From the NCBI GenBank assembly GCA_964611755.1, contig CAZTBB010000003.1, positions 1 through 64,000 of the forward strand: 64,000 bases of DNA. The letters run 5' to 3'. How positions within the stretch are numbered: position 1 is the first letter of the stretch; every line of letters starts with the position of its first letter. This DNA is from CAZTBB01 sp964611755. GTDB taxonomy: Bacteria > Pseudomonadota > Alphaproteobacteria > Micavibrionales > Micavibrionaceae. Below, one piece after another: positions 48,769 through 58,977 of the stretch. The notes below the pieces were generated by a model. The model searched no databases. It worked only from the letters and a program-made list of their open reading frames with translations, and had not been told where the DNA came from. The position numbers and the translations under genes are program-made.

Positions 48769-50556
48769 CTATAAAGGGCTGACTTGGTTTTCCAGCCATG
48801 CTTTCACATCATCTTCCAAAACCGGCTCAAGGTTTGTATATACTCTGGCGTGATAGGCGTCGAGCCAACGCAAATCTTCCGGGCTCAACATCTCCTTTAC
48901 AATCAACGTCCGGTCAATCGGCGCTAATGAGACGGTCTCGAAAGACAGCATGCGTTTCCCTGTATCCGCGCAAATCTCATCTGCCTGCGCCAAAATAAGG
49001 TTCTCGATGCGGATACCATACTGCCCTTCTTTGTAATAACCCGGCTCATTGGAGAGCAGCATTCCGGGAAGAATAGGATCACCACCACGCCCGGAGATAT
49101 GCGCGGCCTCCTCATGGACGCTGGAATAACACCCCACGCCATGCCCGGTACCATGGGCATAATCCAAACCGGCCTGCCACAAAGGCCCCCGTGCAAGCGT
49201 ATCCAGCTGCGCCCCGCTCGTGCCTTGCGGAAACCGTGCCATGGCCAGAGCAATATGCCCTTTGAGGACGCGGGTAAAATTCTCTTTATGCTCCCTGCTT
49301 GGCTCTCCTATGGCAAAGCTGCGTGTGATATCTGTTGTCCCGGCTACGCCATTGACCGGATCGTAATATTGTCCCCCGCTATCAATCAGCAATAAATTGC
49401 CCTCAGAAAGCGCTATATCCGTCGCCTGCGTGGCACGATAATGGATGACGGCCCCGTGCGCCCCAAACCCACAAATGGTTGGAAAGCTCGGCCCCTTAAA
49501 AGCAGGATCAAGGGCACGAAACTCTGCAAGCTTATCTTGCACAGATATCTCTGAATGCTCCGCAGGGTTTTGCTCAGATAACCAGTGCAAAAAACGCACA
49601 AGAGCCACCCCATCGCGCATATGTGCTTTACGGATCGCGTCCTGTTCGGCTGCGCTCTTTTGCGATCGAGGCCATACACATGGATCGCGCAACTCCTTAA
49701 TCTTTGCACCGACTTTTTCAAAATGGGTGGTAAACCATATTGGCGTTATAGAACGGTCAACCATAATAGTTTGACCCGATAAGGTTCCCACAAACGCATC
49801 AAATGATAGAGGGTCATGGACGATCACATTGCTCGGCAAATGCGCGCGCACATCATCGGTGAGCTTGACCTCATCAATGTACCAGTTAAGCACGCCATCC
49901 TCACCCAAAAGCGCGAAGGAATGAATGAACGGATAATAGGGAATATCGCCGCCACGCACATTCAAGAGCCACCCAATAGAATCAGGGGCGCAAACAAGTG
50001 CGTAATCAGCCTTGTGAGCACTTATATCCTTGCAGAACCGGGCGATCTTATCCTCCGAGCTCTGCCCCGCGATCTCCTCTGAGAAAGCAATAACAGGTGA
50101 AGCAGGCCGCACCGGTTGATCGTCCCATATCGCGTCGATCAGGTTCGGACAAGATTTGAGAGCAATCGTTTTGGCCTGCTCACGCATTTTTTGAATTTGA
50201 GAGGCCGTTAACAAATGTGGGTCATATCCAATAACGGCGTTTTCAGATGCATGATCGGCTAGCCACTCACCGGGCGATGTCTTTGTGTAATCAATAATCT
50301 CATAGACATCCGTGTCCACTTCATCACGGATTTGCAGCATATAGCGTCCATCAGTCATGGCGCAGGCCGTATCATCCAGCACAATCGCCATCCCGCCAGA
50401 GCCGCTAAACCCTGTAAGCCAGCGCAAACGCTCGGCATAAGGGGCGACAAATTCACCCTGATATTCATCAGCGCGCGGAATGATGAACCCCTGTACACCC
50501 TGCTCTATCATAGCAGAACGCAGTTTTTGAATACGGTTTTTAGACTCGTGCGACAT
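48769..50556 (-). CDS. Xaa-Pro aminopeptidase (M24B, three-domain type)
   Basis: A 595-residue metallopeptidase that removes the first residue before a proline. N-terminal creatinase-like domains (about 1-310) precede the pita-bread catalytic domain with the metal ligands: Asp in LLIDSGGQYYD and TTDITRS, His in HGTGHGVG, and Glu in LSNEPGYYKEG and RIENLIL. The start at 50556 (MSHESKNRIQKL) is chosen over 50607, which would add 17 residues with no ribosome site; purine-rich AGAAGGAAC lies upstream. No signal peptide. Convergent with rpsU. Confidence 0.92.
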   Translation of the reverse strand: MSHESKNRIQKLRSAMIEQGVQGFIIPRADEYQGEFVAPYAERLRWLTGFSGSGGMAIVLDDTACAMTDGRYMLQIRDEVDTDVYEIIDYTKTSPGEWLADHASENAVIGYDPHLLTASQIQKMREQAKTIALKSCPNLIDAIWDDQPVRPASPVIAFSEEIAGQSSEDKIARFCKDISAHKADYALVCAPDSIGWLLNVRGGDIPYYPFIHSFALLGEDGVLNWYIDEVKLTDDVRAHLPSNVIVHDPLSFDAFVGTLSGQTIMVDRSITPIWFTTHFEKVGAKIKELRDPCVWPRSQKSAAEQDAIRKAHMRDGVALVRFLHWLSEQNPAEHSEISVQDKLAEFRALDPAFKGPSFPTICGFGAHGAVIHYRATQATDIALSEGNLLLIDSGGQYYDPVNGVAGTTDITRSFAIGEPSREHKENFTRVLKGHIALAMARFPQGTSGAQLDTLARGPLWQAGLDYAHGTGHGVGCYSSVHEEAAHISGRGGDPILPGMLLSNEPGYYKEGQYGIRIENLILAQADEICADTGKRMLSFETVSLAPIDRTLIVKEMLSPEDLRWLDAYHARVYTNLEPVLEDDVKAWLENQVSPL

Positions 50557-50593
50557 TCTTTCTTTGTTCCTTCTTTTAAGATAGTATGCAGCT

Positions 50594-51457
50594 ATGCAGA
50601 GCGGCACAAGACATCAAAAGACAACCGCGCACATTATTGTGCTAGGGAATGAAAAAGGTGGTTCAGGCAAATCAACCACAGCGATGCATGTTGCCATTGC
50701 TCTGATGCGCATGGGATATGCGATCGGCACAATTGATCTGGATGCCCGCCAAGGGACGATGACCCGTTACATGCGCGGGCGCTTTGATTTCGTCGGACGC
50801 CATGGCAAAGATCTGCCTTCGCCAACGCATTTAGCCATCGACAAAAGCGTTGCTGATAGTGTTTCCGCCCAAAAACGTGAAGAAGAAAATTTTTTGATGA
50901 TGGCTCTGGTTGAGCTCGGCGCATCGCATGATTTCATTGTCATCGACACGCCAGGCTCCGATACCAATCTGAGCCGCTTAGCGCATAGCTATGCCGATAC
51001 GCTGATCACACCTGTAAATGATAGCTTTGTCGACCTATCGGTTTTGGCCAATATTGACCCCTATAGCCATGAAATTCTGGGCCCATCGATCTACACCCAA
51101 ATGGTGGATGAACAAAAATATGCCCGCAAAAATCGCGACGGACAGGACATTGACTGGATTGTGATGCGCAATCGTCTGGGCCATCTGGATGCAAAAAACA
51201 AACGCGAAGTTGGCGAAATCATCCATAAAATCGGCCAAAAATACGGATTCCGAGAAGCCGCAGGTTTTGGTGAGCGGGTAATTTTCAAAGAGTTATTCCT
51301 GAAAGGTCTGACTTTGATGGACTTGCAAGATGATCCGGATAATAATTTCACCATGTCACAAATAGGCGCACGCCAAGAAGTGCGGAATTTGATACATTTA
51401 ATCGGACCGGAGAATTACAAACCCCGGCCAATACAAGATCACGAAGAGGTCGCATAA
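50594..51457 (+). CDS. mipZ: division-site placement ATPase MipZ
   Basis: ParA/MinD-family ATPase that forms gradients from the cell poles and restricts FtsZ assembly to midcell in Alphaproteobacteria. The 287-residue protein has the deviant Walker A GNEKGGSGKST (about 18-28), TIDLDARQGTMTRYM, FIVIDTPGSDTNLSRLAHS and the MipZ-specific DWIVMRNRL and FKELFLKGLTLMDL. It starts 37 bases from the divergent aminopeptidase start and the promoter must lie in that short space or overlap it. Confidence 0.92.
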   Translation: MQSGTRHQKTTAHIIVLGNEKGGSGKSTTAMHVAIALMRMGYAIGTIDLDARQGTMTRYMRGRFDFVGRHGKDLPSPTHLAIDKSVADSVSAQKREEENFLMMALVELGASHDFIVIDTPGSDTNLSRLAHSYADTLITPVNDSFVDLSVLANIDPYSHEILGPSIYTQMVDEQKYARKNRDGQDIDWIVMRNRLGHLDAKNKREVGEIIHKIGQKYGFREAAGFGERVIFKELFLKGLTLMDLQDDPDNNFTMSQIGARQEVRNLIHLIGPENYKPRPIQDHEEVA

Positions 51458-51463
51458 CCCGAT

Positions 51464-51925
51464 ATGGCTTATTTACTGCTCGCTATAGGATTAATGATTG
51501 GCGCGGTTGCACTATACCGCTTTTTCTTGAATGCAAATATCAAACAGATCAAAGCGGCATTTATGGTGGTCTGCTTGGCCGCAATTGCGATAGCAATGTT
51601 TTATTTGTCTGTTACTGGGCGCCTGCCTGCGGCTATTGCTCTTGTTGTGGCCATTGTCCCCTTTGTACTCTCATATCTTAAAGCCAAAGCGGCCGGCCAT
51701 TCCGGGCGAGGCGCACCACATAATAATACAAGCAGCACAAACAAGCCCATGACGCATGATGAAGCCCTGGAGGTTTTAGGACTCAAAAAAGGCGCCTCCA
51801 TTGATATGATCAAAGACACCTATAAAAAGCTGATGAAAAAGGTGCATCCTGATCAGGAGGGCTCGGAATGGATGGCGGCAAAACTCAATGAAGCCAAGGA
51901 TCTGTTGTTGCGTGATAAAGAGTAA
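51464..51925 (+). CDS. membrane-anchored J-domain protein
   Basis: A 153-residue protein with three hydrophobic segments (about 3-20, 30-48, 53-70) followed by a C-terminal J domain (about 97-150) containing the invariant HPD in KKVHPDQEG. Likely recruits DnaK to the inner membrane, similar to TIM14/DjlA-type proteins. It follows mipZ by 6 bases. Confidence 0.85.
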   Translation: MAYLLLAIGLMIGAVALYRFFLNANIKQIKAAFMVVCLAAIAIAMFYLSVTGRLPAAIALVVAIVPFVLSYLKAKAAGHSGRGAPHNNTSSTNKPMTHDEALEVLGLKKGASIDMIKDTYKKLMKKVHPDQEGSEWMAAKLNEAKDLLLRDKE

Positions 51926-52029
51926 AATCCCCTATTCTTGACGTTTGTTTTCGCCCATAAGACTTGAATTTAGTACCAAAACATGCGACTCATGGCCAAC
52001 TTGGAGTTTCATAACAAAGTCGAGACTAT

Positions 52030-52947
52030 ATGACACAAAATACTATCAGACCTGTTCGCAAAGCCGTCTTTCCTGTTGCCGGCCTTGGAACGCGTTTTCT
52101 GCCCGCAACAAAAGCCATGCCCAAAGAGATGCTGCCGATCAATGATCGCCCGCTTATTCAGCACGTATTTGAAGAAGCCAGAGAGGCCGGCATTGAGGAA
52201 TTCATCTTTGTCACAGGCCGTGCCAAAGAAATGTTGGAAGAGCATTTTGATTACCAACCGGAATTAGAGCAAACATTAGAAGCGCGCGGCAAGGATGATA
52301 TGCTGAAAAAAGTGCGCGACTCAGAAATGCCGGCCGGAAGCTTATTCCTTACACGACAACCAAAACCACTCGGCCTTGGTCACGCGATTTGGTGTGCCAA
52401 AAAGCTGGTTGGCAATGAACCCTTCGCAATTTTATTGCCTGACGTTCTGATTAAAGGCCCTCAAGGCTGCCTGAAACAGATGGTTGAAATCTACGATGAA
52501 ACTGGTGGAAATATTATCGCCGTTGAGGAAGTACCGCAAAAAGATACATCCAAATACGGCATTGTTGATACAGGTGGACAGGATGGCAAAAGCGTTCCTA
52601 TTCAAGGACTCGTCGAGAAGCCAAAGCCTGAGGAAGCACCATCCAACCTGTCCGTTGTCGGGCGTTATATTTTGCAGCCCGAGGTCTTTGACCATTTAGC
52701 CGCGTTTGAAACCGGCGCCGGCGGTGAAATCCAGCTAACCGATGCAATGGCCAAGCTTATCGGCAAACAGCCCTTCAATGCGATGCGCTTTGATGGCAAA
52801 AGCTATGATAGCGGAAGCCGCCTTGGCTTTATCGAAGCCAATATGATTTACGGCATGAGCGATGGTGAAATCGGCGATGATGTTAAAGAGCTTATCCTTA
52901 AATTTGCAGACGAACTCAAGGGGCAAAACCATGCAGGCGCAGAGTAA
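52030..52947 (+). CDS. galU: UTP--glucose-1-phosphate uridylyltransferase
   Basis: Makes UDP-glucose. The 305-residue protein has the signature AVFPVAGLGTRFLPATKAMP at the N-terminus (core GLGTRFLPATK), FVTGRAKEMLEEHF, QPKPLGLGHAIWCAK and VEKPKPEEAPSNLSVVGRY. All active-site residues are recognisable. Its 3' end overlaps the next gene by 17 bases. Confidence 0.95.
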   Translation: MTQNTIRPVRKAVFPVAGLGTRFLPATKAMPKEMLPINDRPLIQHVFEEAREAGIEEFIFVTGRAKEMLEEHFDYQPELEQTLEARGKDDMLKKVRDSEMPAGSLFLTRQPKPLGLGHAIWCAKKLVGNEPFAILLPDVLIKGPQGCLKQMVEIYDETGGNIIAVEEVPQKDTSKYGIVDTGGQDGKSVPIQGLVEKPKPEEAPSNLSVVGRYILQPEVFDHLAAFETGAGGEIQLTDAMAKLIGKQPFNAMRFDGKSYDSGSRLGFIEANMIYGMSDGEIGDDVKELILKFADELKGQNHAGAE

Positions 52948-54361
52948 TCAAGACAATCAAGCCCATAATTTTGATCCCGTGATTTTGCGCGAATATGATG
53001 TCCGCGGGCAGGTTGAGATTAACCTCAGCGAACAAGATGCCTATGTGCTGGGCCAATCCTTTGGCACGCATATACGCCGCGATGGCGGAAACAGTGTTTG
53101 CGTGGGATATGATGGCCGCACAACATCACCGGCACTCTCTAGCCGCCTCATTGAAGGGCTTCGCTCGGTTGGCATTAACGTAATCTCAGTCGGGCTGGGG
53201 CCCACCCCGATGCTGTATTTTGCAGCCAAACATCTTGGGACAGATGGCGGCATCATGGTCACAGGGTCCCACAACCCGCCGGATTATAACGGCTTTAAAA
53301 TGGCCGTAAAATCAGGGCCCTTTTATGGCGACATGATCCAAAAACTCGGCCAGATTGCAGCCGCCGGTGATTTTGAGACAGGCGCGGGATCGCTCGAAGA
53401 AAAAGATATTAAAGCCGCTTACATCGAGCGCATTTTACAAGACCTTGTCCCCTCCTCCGCGCGGCCATTAAAGATTGCATGGGATAATGGAAATGGTGCA
53501 GCAGGTGAGGTTTTGCGCATGCTGGCCGACAAATTACCGGGCGAGCATATTTTGTTATTTGATGATATTGATGGCACGTTTCCAAACCATCATCCGGACC
53601 CAACGGTTGATAAAAACCTCATCGATTTGAAAAAGGCCGTCGCCGATCATGGCTGTGATCTTGGTATTGGTTTTGATGGCGATGCTGACCGCATCGGTGT
53701 CATTGACGAACAAGGCAACATTTTACGCTGCGATATCTTGATGACAATCTATGCCCGCGAAGTCTTACAATCTCATCCGGGCGCGGCCATCATCGGTGAT
53801 GTCAAATGCTCCCAAGTTATGTTTGATGAAATTGACCGCATGGGCGGGCAAGGTGTGATGTGGAAGACAGGCCATTCATTGGTAAAATCGAAAATGTCAG
53901 AGTTAAACTCGCCTCTTGCCGGTGAGCTAAGCGGCCACATTTTCTTCGCTGACAAATATTACGGCTATGATGATGCGCTCTATTGCGCCATCAGACTGAT
54001 TAACGCCCTCAATATTGCCGAGGCGCCGCTTTCATCCCTGACAGCGGATCTGCCAAAACTTCACAGCACACCGGAAGTACGCTTCGAGGTCGAGGAAGAA
54101 AAGAAGTTTGATATTGTCCCGCAAATCATGGAGATGTTGCGCCCAAAGGCCAGCGAGACGTTCCAGATCAATGATATTGATGGTATCCGCGTGAGCACGC
54201 CCGATGGCTGGTGGCTTCTACGCCCCTCCAATACGCAAAGTGTTTTGGTTGCCAGAGCCGAAGCCAGCTCTGCAGAGGGGCTAGAGCGCTTGAAAAACCA
54301 AGCCATTGGAGCGGTGAAAGAAATCGGGTATGATTTGGTCTTTGATCAAAAGAACATCTAA
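52931..54361 (+). CDS. phosphomannomutase/phosphoglucomutase
   Basis: Phosphohexomutase interconverting hexose 1- and 6-phosphates, feeding UDP-glucose or GDP-mannose synthesis. From ATG 52931 the protein is about 476 residues; the earlier ATG 52862 lies deep inside galU. AAGGGG is 7 bases upstream. Motifs: phosphoserine loop MVTGSHNPPDYNG, metal loop GFDGDADRIGV and sugar loop GELSGHIFF. Order and spacing match the AlgC/ManB family. Confidence 0.93.
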   Translation: MQAQSNQDNQAHNFDPVILREYDVRGQVEINLSEQDAYVLGQSFGTHIRRDGGNSVCVGYDGRTTSPALSSRLIEGLRSVGINVISVGLGPTPMLYFAAKHLGTDGGIMVTGSHNPPDYNGFKMAVKSGPFYGDMIQKLGQIAAAGDFETGAGSLEEKDIKAAYIERILQDLVPSSARPLKIAWDNGNGAAGEVLRMLADKLPGEHILLFDDIDGTFPNHHPDPTVDKNLIDLKKAVADHGCDLGIGFDGDADRIGVIDEQGNILRCDILMTIYAREVLQSHPGAAIIGDVKCSQVMFDEIDRMGGQGVMWKTGHSLVKSKMSELNSPLAGELSGHIFFADKYYGYDDALYCAIRLINALNIAEAPLSSLTADLPKLHSTPEVRFEVEEEKKFDIVPQIMEMLRPKASETFQINDIDGIRVSTPDGWWLLRPSNTQSVLVARAEASSAEGLERLKNQAIGAVKEIGYDLVFDQKNI

Positions 54362-54397
54362 TAAAGTCATTAAAAATCAACAGGAAGGATTCATATC

Positions 54398-55033
54398 GTG
54401 AGCGTTGCCCTATCCCCTAAAACATTAGAATTGCTGGCCTCAAAGATCTGCCACGACCTCGTTAGCCCTGTGGGCGCTGTGGCCAATGGCGTTGAGTTCC
54501 TAGAAGATATCGAAGATGGCGTTGATCCAGATGTTGTGGGACTTATTCAGCATAGTGCCTCTCAGGCCTCGGCCAAACTTAAGATTTTCCGCATGGCCTA
54601 TGGCATGGGCGGCGCCGATTCCAACATTAAACCCGAGGAAGTGTTCGAGGCCGTCAATGATTGGGTCAGCGGCGATGGCAAAGTCACGCAAGAGTGGGAT
54701 CCTCATGCGCCACTTGGCCCGGAAGAGCGCCCGGCCGGGTTTTGCAAAACCCTTATCTCGCTTTTGATGCTGGCGGTCGATTGCATGCCGCGCGGTGGAA
54801 CCATTAAAGTCGAAGGACAAGGCGATAATGTTGTTGTTATCGCAACGGGGGAAGGCGTCAAATTCAAACCACTGGTTGATGAAGCCTATCGCCTTGAGTT
54901 ACATGAAAGCGAATTAGAGCCTCCGCATATCCATGCGTTTCTAACCGCCACACTGGCGCAACAATATGGCTTTCGCTTGTCTATCGAAAGCCAGAGTGAT
55001 AGTGAAATTCGCCTGCTTTTTGCGGTGTCATAA
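54398..55033 (+). CDS. chpT: histidine phosphotransferase ChpT
   Basis: Phosphorelay protein that passes phosphate from CckA to CtrA and CpdR. The 211-residue protein has the phosphorylated His at residue 19 in KICHDLVSPVGAVANG, a helical dimerisation bundle and a C-terminal degenerate ATPase-like domain. GTG start; AGGAAGG is about 10 bases upstream. It is the only member of the CtrA phosphorelay besides CtrA seen in this window. Confidence 0.92.
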   Translation: MSVALSPKTLELLASKICHDLVSPVGAVANGVEFLEDIEDGVDPDVVGLIQHSASQASAKLKIFRMAYGMGGADSNIKPEEVFEAVNDWVSGDGKVTQEWDPHAPLGPEERPAGFCKTLISLLMLAVDCMPRGGTIKVEGQGDNVVVIATGEGVKFKPLVDEAYRLELHESELEPPHIHAFLTATLAQQYGFRLSIESQSDSEIRLLFAVS

Positions 55034-55076
55034 GCCCCGAAAAGAGGCCAAAAATATACGCCTGAAAGAAAACGGA

Positions 55077-55105
55077 TGTAAAAATCTGCAATCTTGGATT
55101 ATACT
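55077..55105 (+). promoter_or_regulatory. candidate promoter of the che operon
   Basis: TGTAAA (55077-55082), a 17-base spacer, and TATACT (55100-55105). The leader to the cheA GTG would be about 165 bases. It contains a direct repeat AGGCATTTT. No sigma-54 motif was seen. Confidence 0.4.
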
Positions 55106-55274
55106 ATCCTAATACATGCGTAGGCATTTTCTCGCAAAAGTAATGTCTCTTTAATAAAATTCAGGCATTTTATTATATGGGGCAAAAGCACTCTTCCACT
55201 CGAGTAATTAAAAAATAATAGTTTTTTGCACCAAGCTTTGGGGAGCCAAAGTGTAAGAAAAAAGGGGAAAACAA

Positions 55275-58037
55275 GTGGACGATCTAATTGAAGAATTTAT
55301 TGCAGAAACGAATGAAAGCCTAGAAGAGCTTGACCTCGATCTTGTAAATCTCGAACAAAATCCGAATGATAAAGACTTGCTCGGCAAAATATTTCGCCTC
55401 ATGCATACAATCAAGGGTACATGTGGTTTTCTTGGCCTTCCCCGTCTTGAAAAAGTGGCGCACCACGCCGAAAATGTCCTTGGGCGTTTTCGTGACGGTG
55501 ATCTGGATGTAAAGCCCGAATATGTCACCTTGATTTTTGAATCCCTAGACCAAATTAAATTCCTGACACGCACCATCGCAGAGAGCGGATCGGAACCTGA
55601 AGGCGATGATAGCGCCCTGATTGAAAAGCTGGATGCCGTCTATGAAGGACGGGATGGCGATGCCGCCCCCGCAGCAAGTACCCATGATGCCCCAGAAGAA
55701 AGCGCCGAGCCTGCCAATGATGTGGAGGCCATCGAAGATGGGGCTGAGACTGAAGTCGAGACCGCCGCTGAAGAAGAATTTGAGCCTGTCCCGGCACCAT
55801 CCGCCGCACCGAAAGCAGAAGAAGCACAGACCACAGCCGGTGCCAAAGCACCCGTTGGCGTTCAAAGCCTGCGCGTGAATGTGGATGTTCTAGAAAATCT
55901 TATGACTATGGTCAGCGAACTTGTCTTGACCAGAAACCAATTGATGCAAATTTTGCGTATGCAAGATCAATCCGACTTTGCGACACCTTTGCAACGCCTT
56001 AATCACGTTGTTTCCGACCTGCAAGAGGGTGTTATGAAGACACGTATGCAGCCAATCGGCAATGCATGGTCAAAATTACCGCGTATTATCCGCGATCTGA
56101 GTGTGGAACTGGGTAAAAAAATCGATCTAAAAATGGAAGGTCAGGAAACCGAGCTCGACAGGCAGGTTCTGGACTTGATTAAAGACCCGCTAACGCACAT
56201 GGTGCGCAATTCCGGCGATCATGGCATCGAAAACCCACAAGACCGCCTAGCAGCCGGAAAATCCGAAACAGGAACCATTTTGCTGAAGGCCTATCATGAA
56301 GGTGGCCATATCATCATCAAGATCAGCGATGATGGCAAGGGTCTATCGACCGAAAAGATCAAAGCCAAGGTCATTGAAAACGGTGTCGCTACAGAAGAAG
56401 AGCTGGAAGCCATGTCTGTTTCCCAGATCCAGCAATTCATCTTCAATGCAGGCTTCTCAACGGCCGAGAAAGTTACAGCCGTTTCCGGCCGTGGTGTCGG
56501 CATGGATGTTGTTCGCACAAATATTGAAAAAATTGGCGGGCATATCGAACTCGCCTCTGAAGAAGGCAAGGGTTCCACCTTTACCATTAAGATACCTCTG
56601 ACATTGGCCATTGTATCTGCGCTGATTGTTGAATCAGCCGGTGAGCGTTTCGCAATTCCGCAGCTTTCCGTACAAGAGCTGGTCATGGCCAATAATGATG
56701 GCGAGAACAAGATCGAAAACATCAAGGGCTCATCGGTCTTTAGACTGCGTGACCATCTTCTCCCTCTTGTTTCCTTGCAAGAGTTGTTGAAGTTCAGCAC
56801 ACCTGATCTGGAAGCCCTGTCCGAGCAAATGCAACAATTACAGGCAGAAGCAGATGCCGATCTGCCCGATGCCGCAAAGGAAGATGCATCTCAATCTAAT
56901 GAGCCACAGAAAGAGCCAAGCAAGAACGAGTATATTGTTGTTATTCAGGTCGGATCTTACAGCTTTGGTATTATCGTCGATCGTGTTTTCGACACCGAAG
57001 AAATCGTGGTAAAGCCCGTTCCTAAGATATTGAAAAACATTGATATTTTCTCCGGCAACACAATCCTTGGCGATGGGAGCGTGATCATGATCCTTGATCC
57101 GAATGGCATCGCCAAAGCCAGCAGTGAAATTAACGAGGCCGAGCGCAGCTCTCAAACAGAGAGCGCCGATGCGAATCAGCAAGCCAAACATATCTCCTCC
57201 ACAGATGAGAAAACGGCTTTGCTTCTATTCCGCGCTGTGAATACCACACCAAAAACCGTACCCCTATCGCTTGTCGCGCGCCTTGAGAGTATTGATGGCG
57301 ACAAGGTGGAGCGTGCCAATGGTCAGTTCCTTATCCAATACAGAGATTCCCTCATGCCGCTTTTGGCTTTGGATGATAATTTGCACATTGATCCGGAAGC
57401 CAAAAACGTTCCTGTTCTTGTTTTTTCCGATAAAGAAAGGAATATCGGCCTTGTCGTCGAAGAGATAATCGACATTACCGAAGAAGTCATTGATGTGAAA
57501 ATCGAGGGCTCAAGGCCCGGCCTTCTTGGTAGTGCCATCATTAATGGCAAGGCCACAGATGTAATTGATATCTCGCACTTCCTGAAGAGTGTGGATCAAA
57601 ACTGGTTTAAGGATCATGGCGATGAACCATTTGGTGAGAAAACGCCCGGCGGCGAAGATAAAAAACGTATTCTGCTTGTGGATGACAGCCCGTTCTTCCG
57701 CAACATGCTTACCCCGCTCCTCAGCGTTGCAGGCTATGATGTCACAACACTTGAAAGCCCACTTCAGGCTCTAGAGGTCTGCGAAAAAGGGGCCGAGTTC
57801 GATATCATCATCAGTGATATTGAAATGCCGGAAATGAATGGCTTTGAGTTTGCCGAAAAGCTGAAGGCAAATGAGAAGATGCAAAACACGCCTCTACTGG
57901 CCTTATCATCACATGCAAATTCCAAAGATATTGATCGCGGCAAAGAGGCCGGTTTCAACAAATACATCGCTAAATTTGATCGTGATACGCTACTTGATAC
58001 CATCTCGGAAACAATTTCTGAGAAACGTCAGGCATAA
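55275..58037 (+). CDS. cheA: hybrid chemotaxis histidine kinase CheA with C-terminal receiver
   Basis: Receptor-coupled kinase. The 920-residue protein contains: HPt domain with phospho-His44 in RLMHTIKGTCGFLG; an acidic linker (about 120-190); the dimerisation region (RVNVDVLENLMTMVSELVL and KTRMQPIGNAWSKLPRII); the ATPase domain (HMVRNSGDHGIENP); two CheW-like coupling domains (about 445-640 and 655-780); and a receiver (about 796-920, LLVDDSPFFRN and ISDIEMPEMNG). The receiver and second coupling domain are additions to plain CheA. GTG start after AAGGGG. Confidence 0.95.
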   Translation: MDDLIEEFIAETNESLEELDLDLVNLEQNPNDKDLLGKIFRLMHTIKGTCGFLGLPRLEKVAHHAENVLGRFRDGDLDVKPEYVTLIFESLDQIKFLTRTIAESGSEPEGDDSALIEKLDAVYEGRDGDAAPAASTHDAPEESAEPANDVEAIEDGAETEVETAAEEEFEPVPAPSAAPKAEEAQTTAGAKAPVGVQSLRVNVDVLENLMTMVSELVLTRNQLMQILRMQDQSDFATPLQRLNHVVSDLQEGVMKTRMQPIGNAWSKLPRIIRDLSVELGKKIDLKMEGQETELDRQVLDLIKDPLTHMVRNSGDHGIENPQDRLAAGKSETGTILLKAYHEGGHIIIKISDDGKGLSTEKIKAKVIENGVATEEELEAMSVSQIQQFIFNAGFSTAEKVTAVSGRGVGMDVVRTNIEKIGGHIELASEEGKGSTFTIKIPLTLAIVSALIVESAGERFAIPQLSVQELVMANNDGENKIENIKGSSVFRLRDHLLPLVSLQELLKFSTPDLEALSEQMQQLQAEADADLPDAAKEDASQSNEPQKEPSKNEYIVVIQVGSYSFGIIVDRVFDTEEIVVKPVPKILKNIDIFSGNTILGDGSVIMILDPNGIAKASSEINEAERSSQTESADANQQAKHISSTDEKTALLLFRAVNTTPKTVPLSLVARLESIDGDKVERANGQFLIQYRDSLMPLLALDDNLHIDPEAKNVPVLVFSDKERNIGLVVEEIIDITEEVIDVKIEGSRPGLLGSAIINGKATDVIDISHFLKSVDQNWFKDHGDEPFGEKTPGGEDKKRILLVDDSPFFRNMLTPLLSVAGYDVTTLESPLQALEVCEKGAEFDIIISDIEMPEMNGFEFAEKLKANEKMQNTPLLALSSHANSKDIDRGKEAGFNKYIAKFDRDTLLDTISETISEKRQA

Positions 58038-58061
58038 ATACAAGACAATCGGGAGAAGAGA

Positions 58062-58541
58062 ATGAATACAGCCGTGGCAGAAGACACAAAATCAAAGGCA
58101 ACCGATATTCAAGAATATCTGACCATTATTATTGCTGGCCAGCGTTTTGGTATCCCTGTCCTTCAGGTGCAAGATGTGCTTGGCCATCAGAACGTTACCA
58201 AAATACCTCTGGCTCCGCCGGAAGTTGCGGGCTCGCTAAACTTGCGCGGGCGTATCGTGACAGCCATTGATGTGCGCAAACGGATGGGTCTTGATAAAAA
58301 TGAAGATGAAAGCAGCCAGATGGGCGTTGTCGTCGAAAAAGGTAATGAGTTATACAGCCTGATCATTGACCGCGTTGGTGATGTGATGGCATTAAATAGC
58401 GGCGAAATAGAGAAAAACCCGGCCACACTTGATCCCTTATGGCACGAAGTATCCGCCGGTATCTATCGCCTTGAAAATGAATTATTGGTAATCATGGACA
58501 TTGATAAATTTCTCGATATTGTCAAAGAAGAAAACGAATAA
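58062..58541 (+). CDS. cheW: chemotaxis coupling protein CheW
   Basis: Adaptor linking chemoreceptors to CheA. The 159-residue protein has the CheW pattern: EYLTIIIAGQRFGIPVLQVQ, PEVAGSLNLRGRIVTAIDVR, SLIIDRVGDVM. It follows cheA by 24 bases. GGGAGAAGAG precedes the ATG. Confidence 0.94.
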   Translation: MNTAVAEDTKSKATDIQEYLTIIIAGQRFGIPVLQVQDVLGHQNVTKIPLAPPEVAGSLNLRGRIVTAIDVRKRMGLDKNEDESSQMGVVVEKGNELYSLIIDRVGDVMALNSGEIEKNPATLDPLWHEVSAGIYRLENELLVIMDIDKFLDIVKEENE

Positions 58542-58577
58542 CACGATCAAACAAACAAACTGTGTGGAGTAAGACGA

Positions 58578-58943
58578 ATGAAATCATGCCTTGTTGTCGA
58601 TGACAGCCGCGTTGTGCGCAAAGTAGCGCGCCGTATTGTTGAATCGCTCGGTTTTGAATGCACCGAAGCTGAGGATGGCAAGCAAGCTTATGAAGCCTGT
58701 GAGCAGGATATGCCGGATGCCATTCTCCTCGATTGGAATATGCCGGTGATGAGCGGCATTGAATTTCTGGAAGAGCTGCGAAAAATGGATAATGGCGGGA
58801 CACCAAAGGTTGTGTTTTGTACAACCGAAAATGACATGTCTTTCATCCAACGTGCCATTCAGGCCGGTGCAAACGAGTATATTATGAAGCCGTTTGATAA
58901 AGAGATTGTAGAATCTAAATTCTCTCAAATCGGTCTTATATAA
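58578..58943 (+). CDS. cheY: chemotaxis response regulator CheY
   Basis: Single-domain receiver that binds the motor switch when phosphorylated by CheA. The 121-residue protein has Asp8-Asp9, acceptor Asp52 in ILLDWNMPVMSG, Thr in VVFCTTENDM and KPFDKE. Complete and normal in size. Confidence 0.94.
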   Translation: MKSCLVVDDSRVVRKVARRIVESLGFECTEAEDGKQAYEACEQDMPDAILLDWNMPVMSGIEFLEELRKMDNGGTPKVVFCTTENDMSFIQRAIQAGANEYIMKPFDKEIVESKFSQIGLI

Positions 58944-58977
58944 ACAAATTTTATCATGTGATGAGAAAGAATACCGT

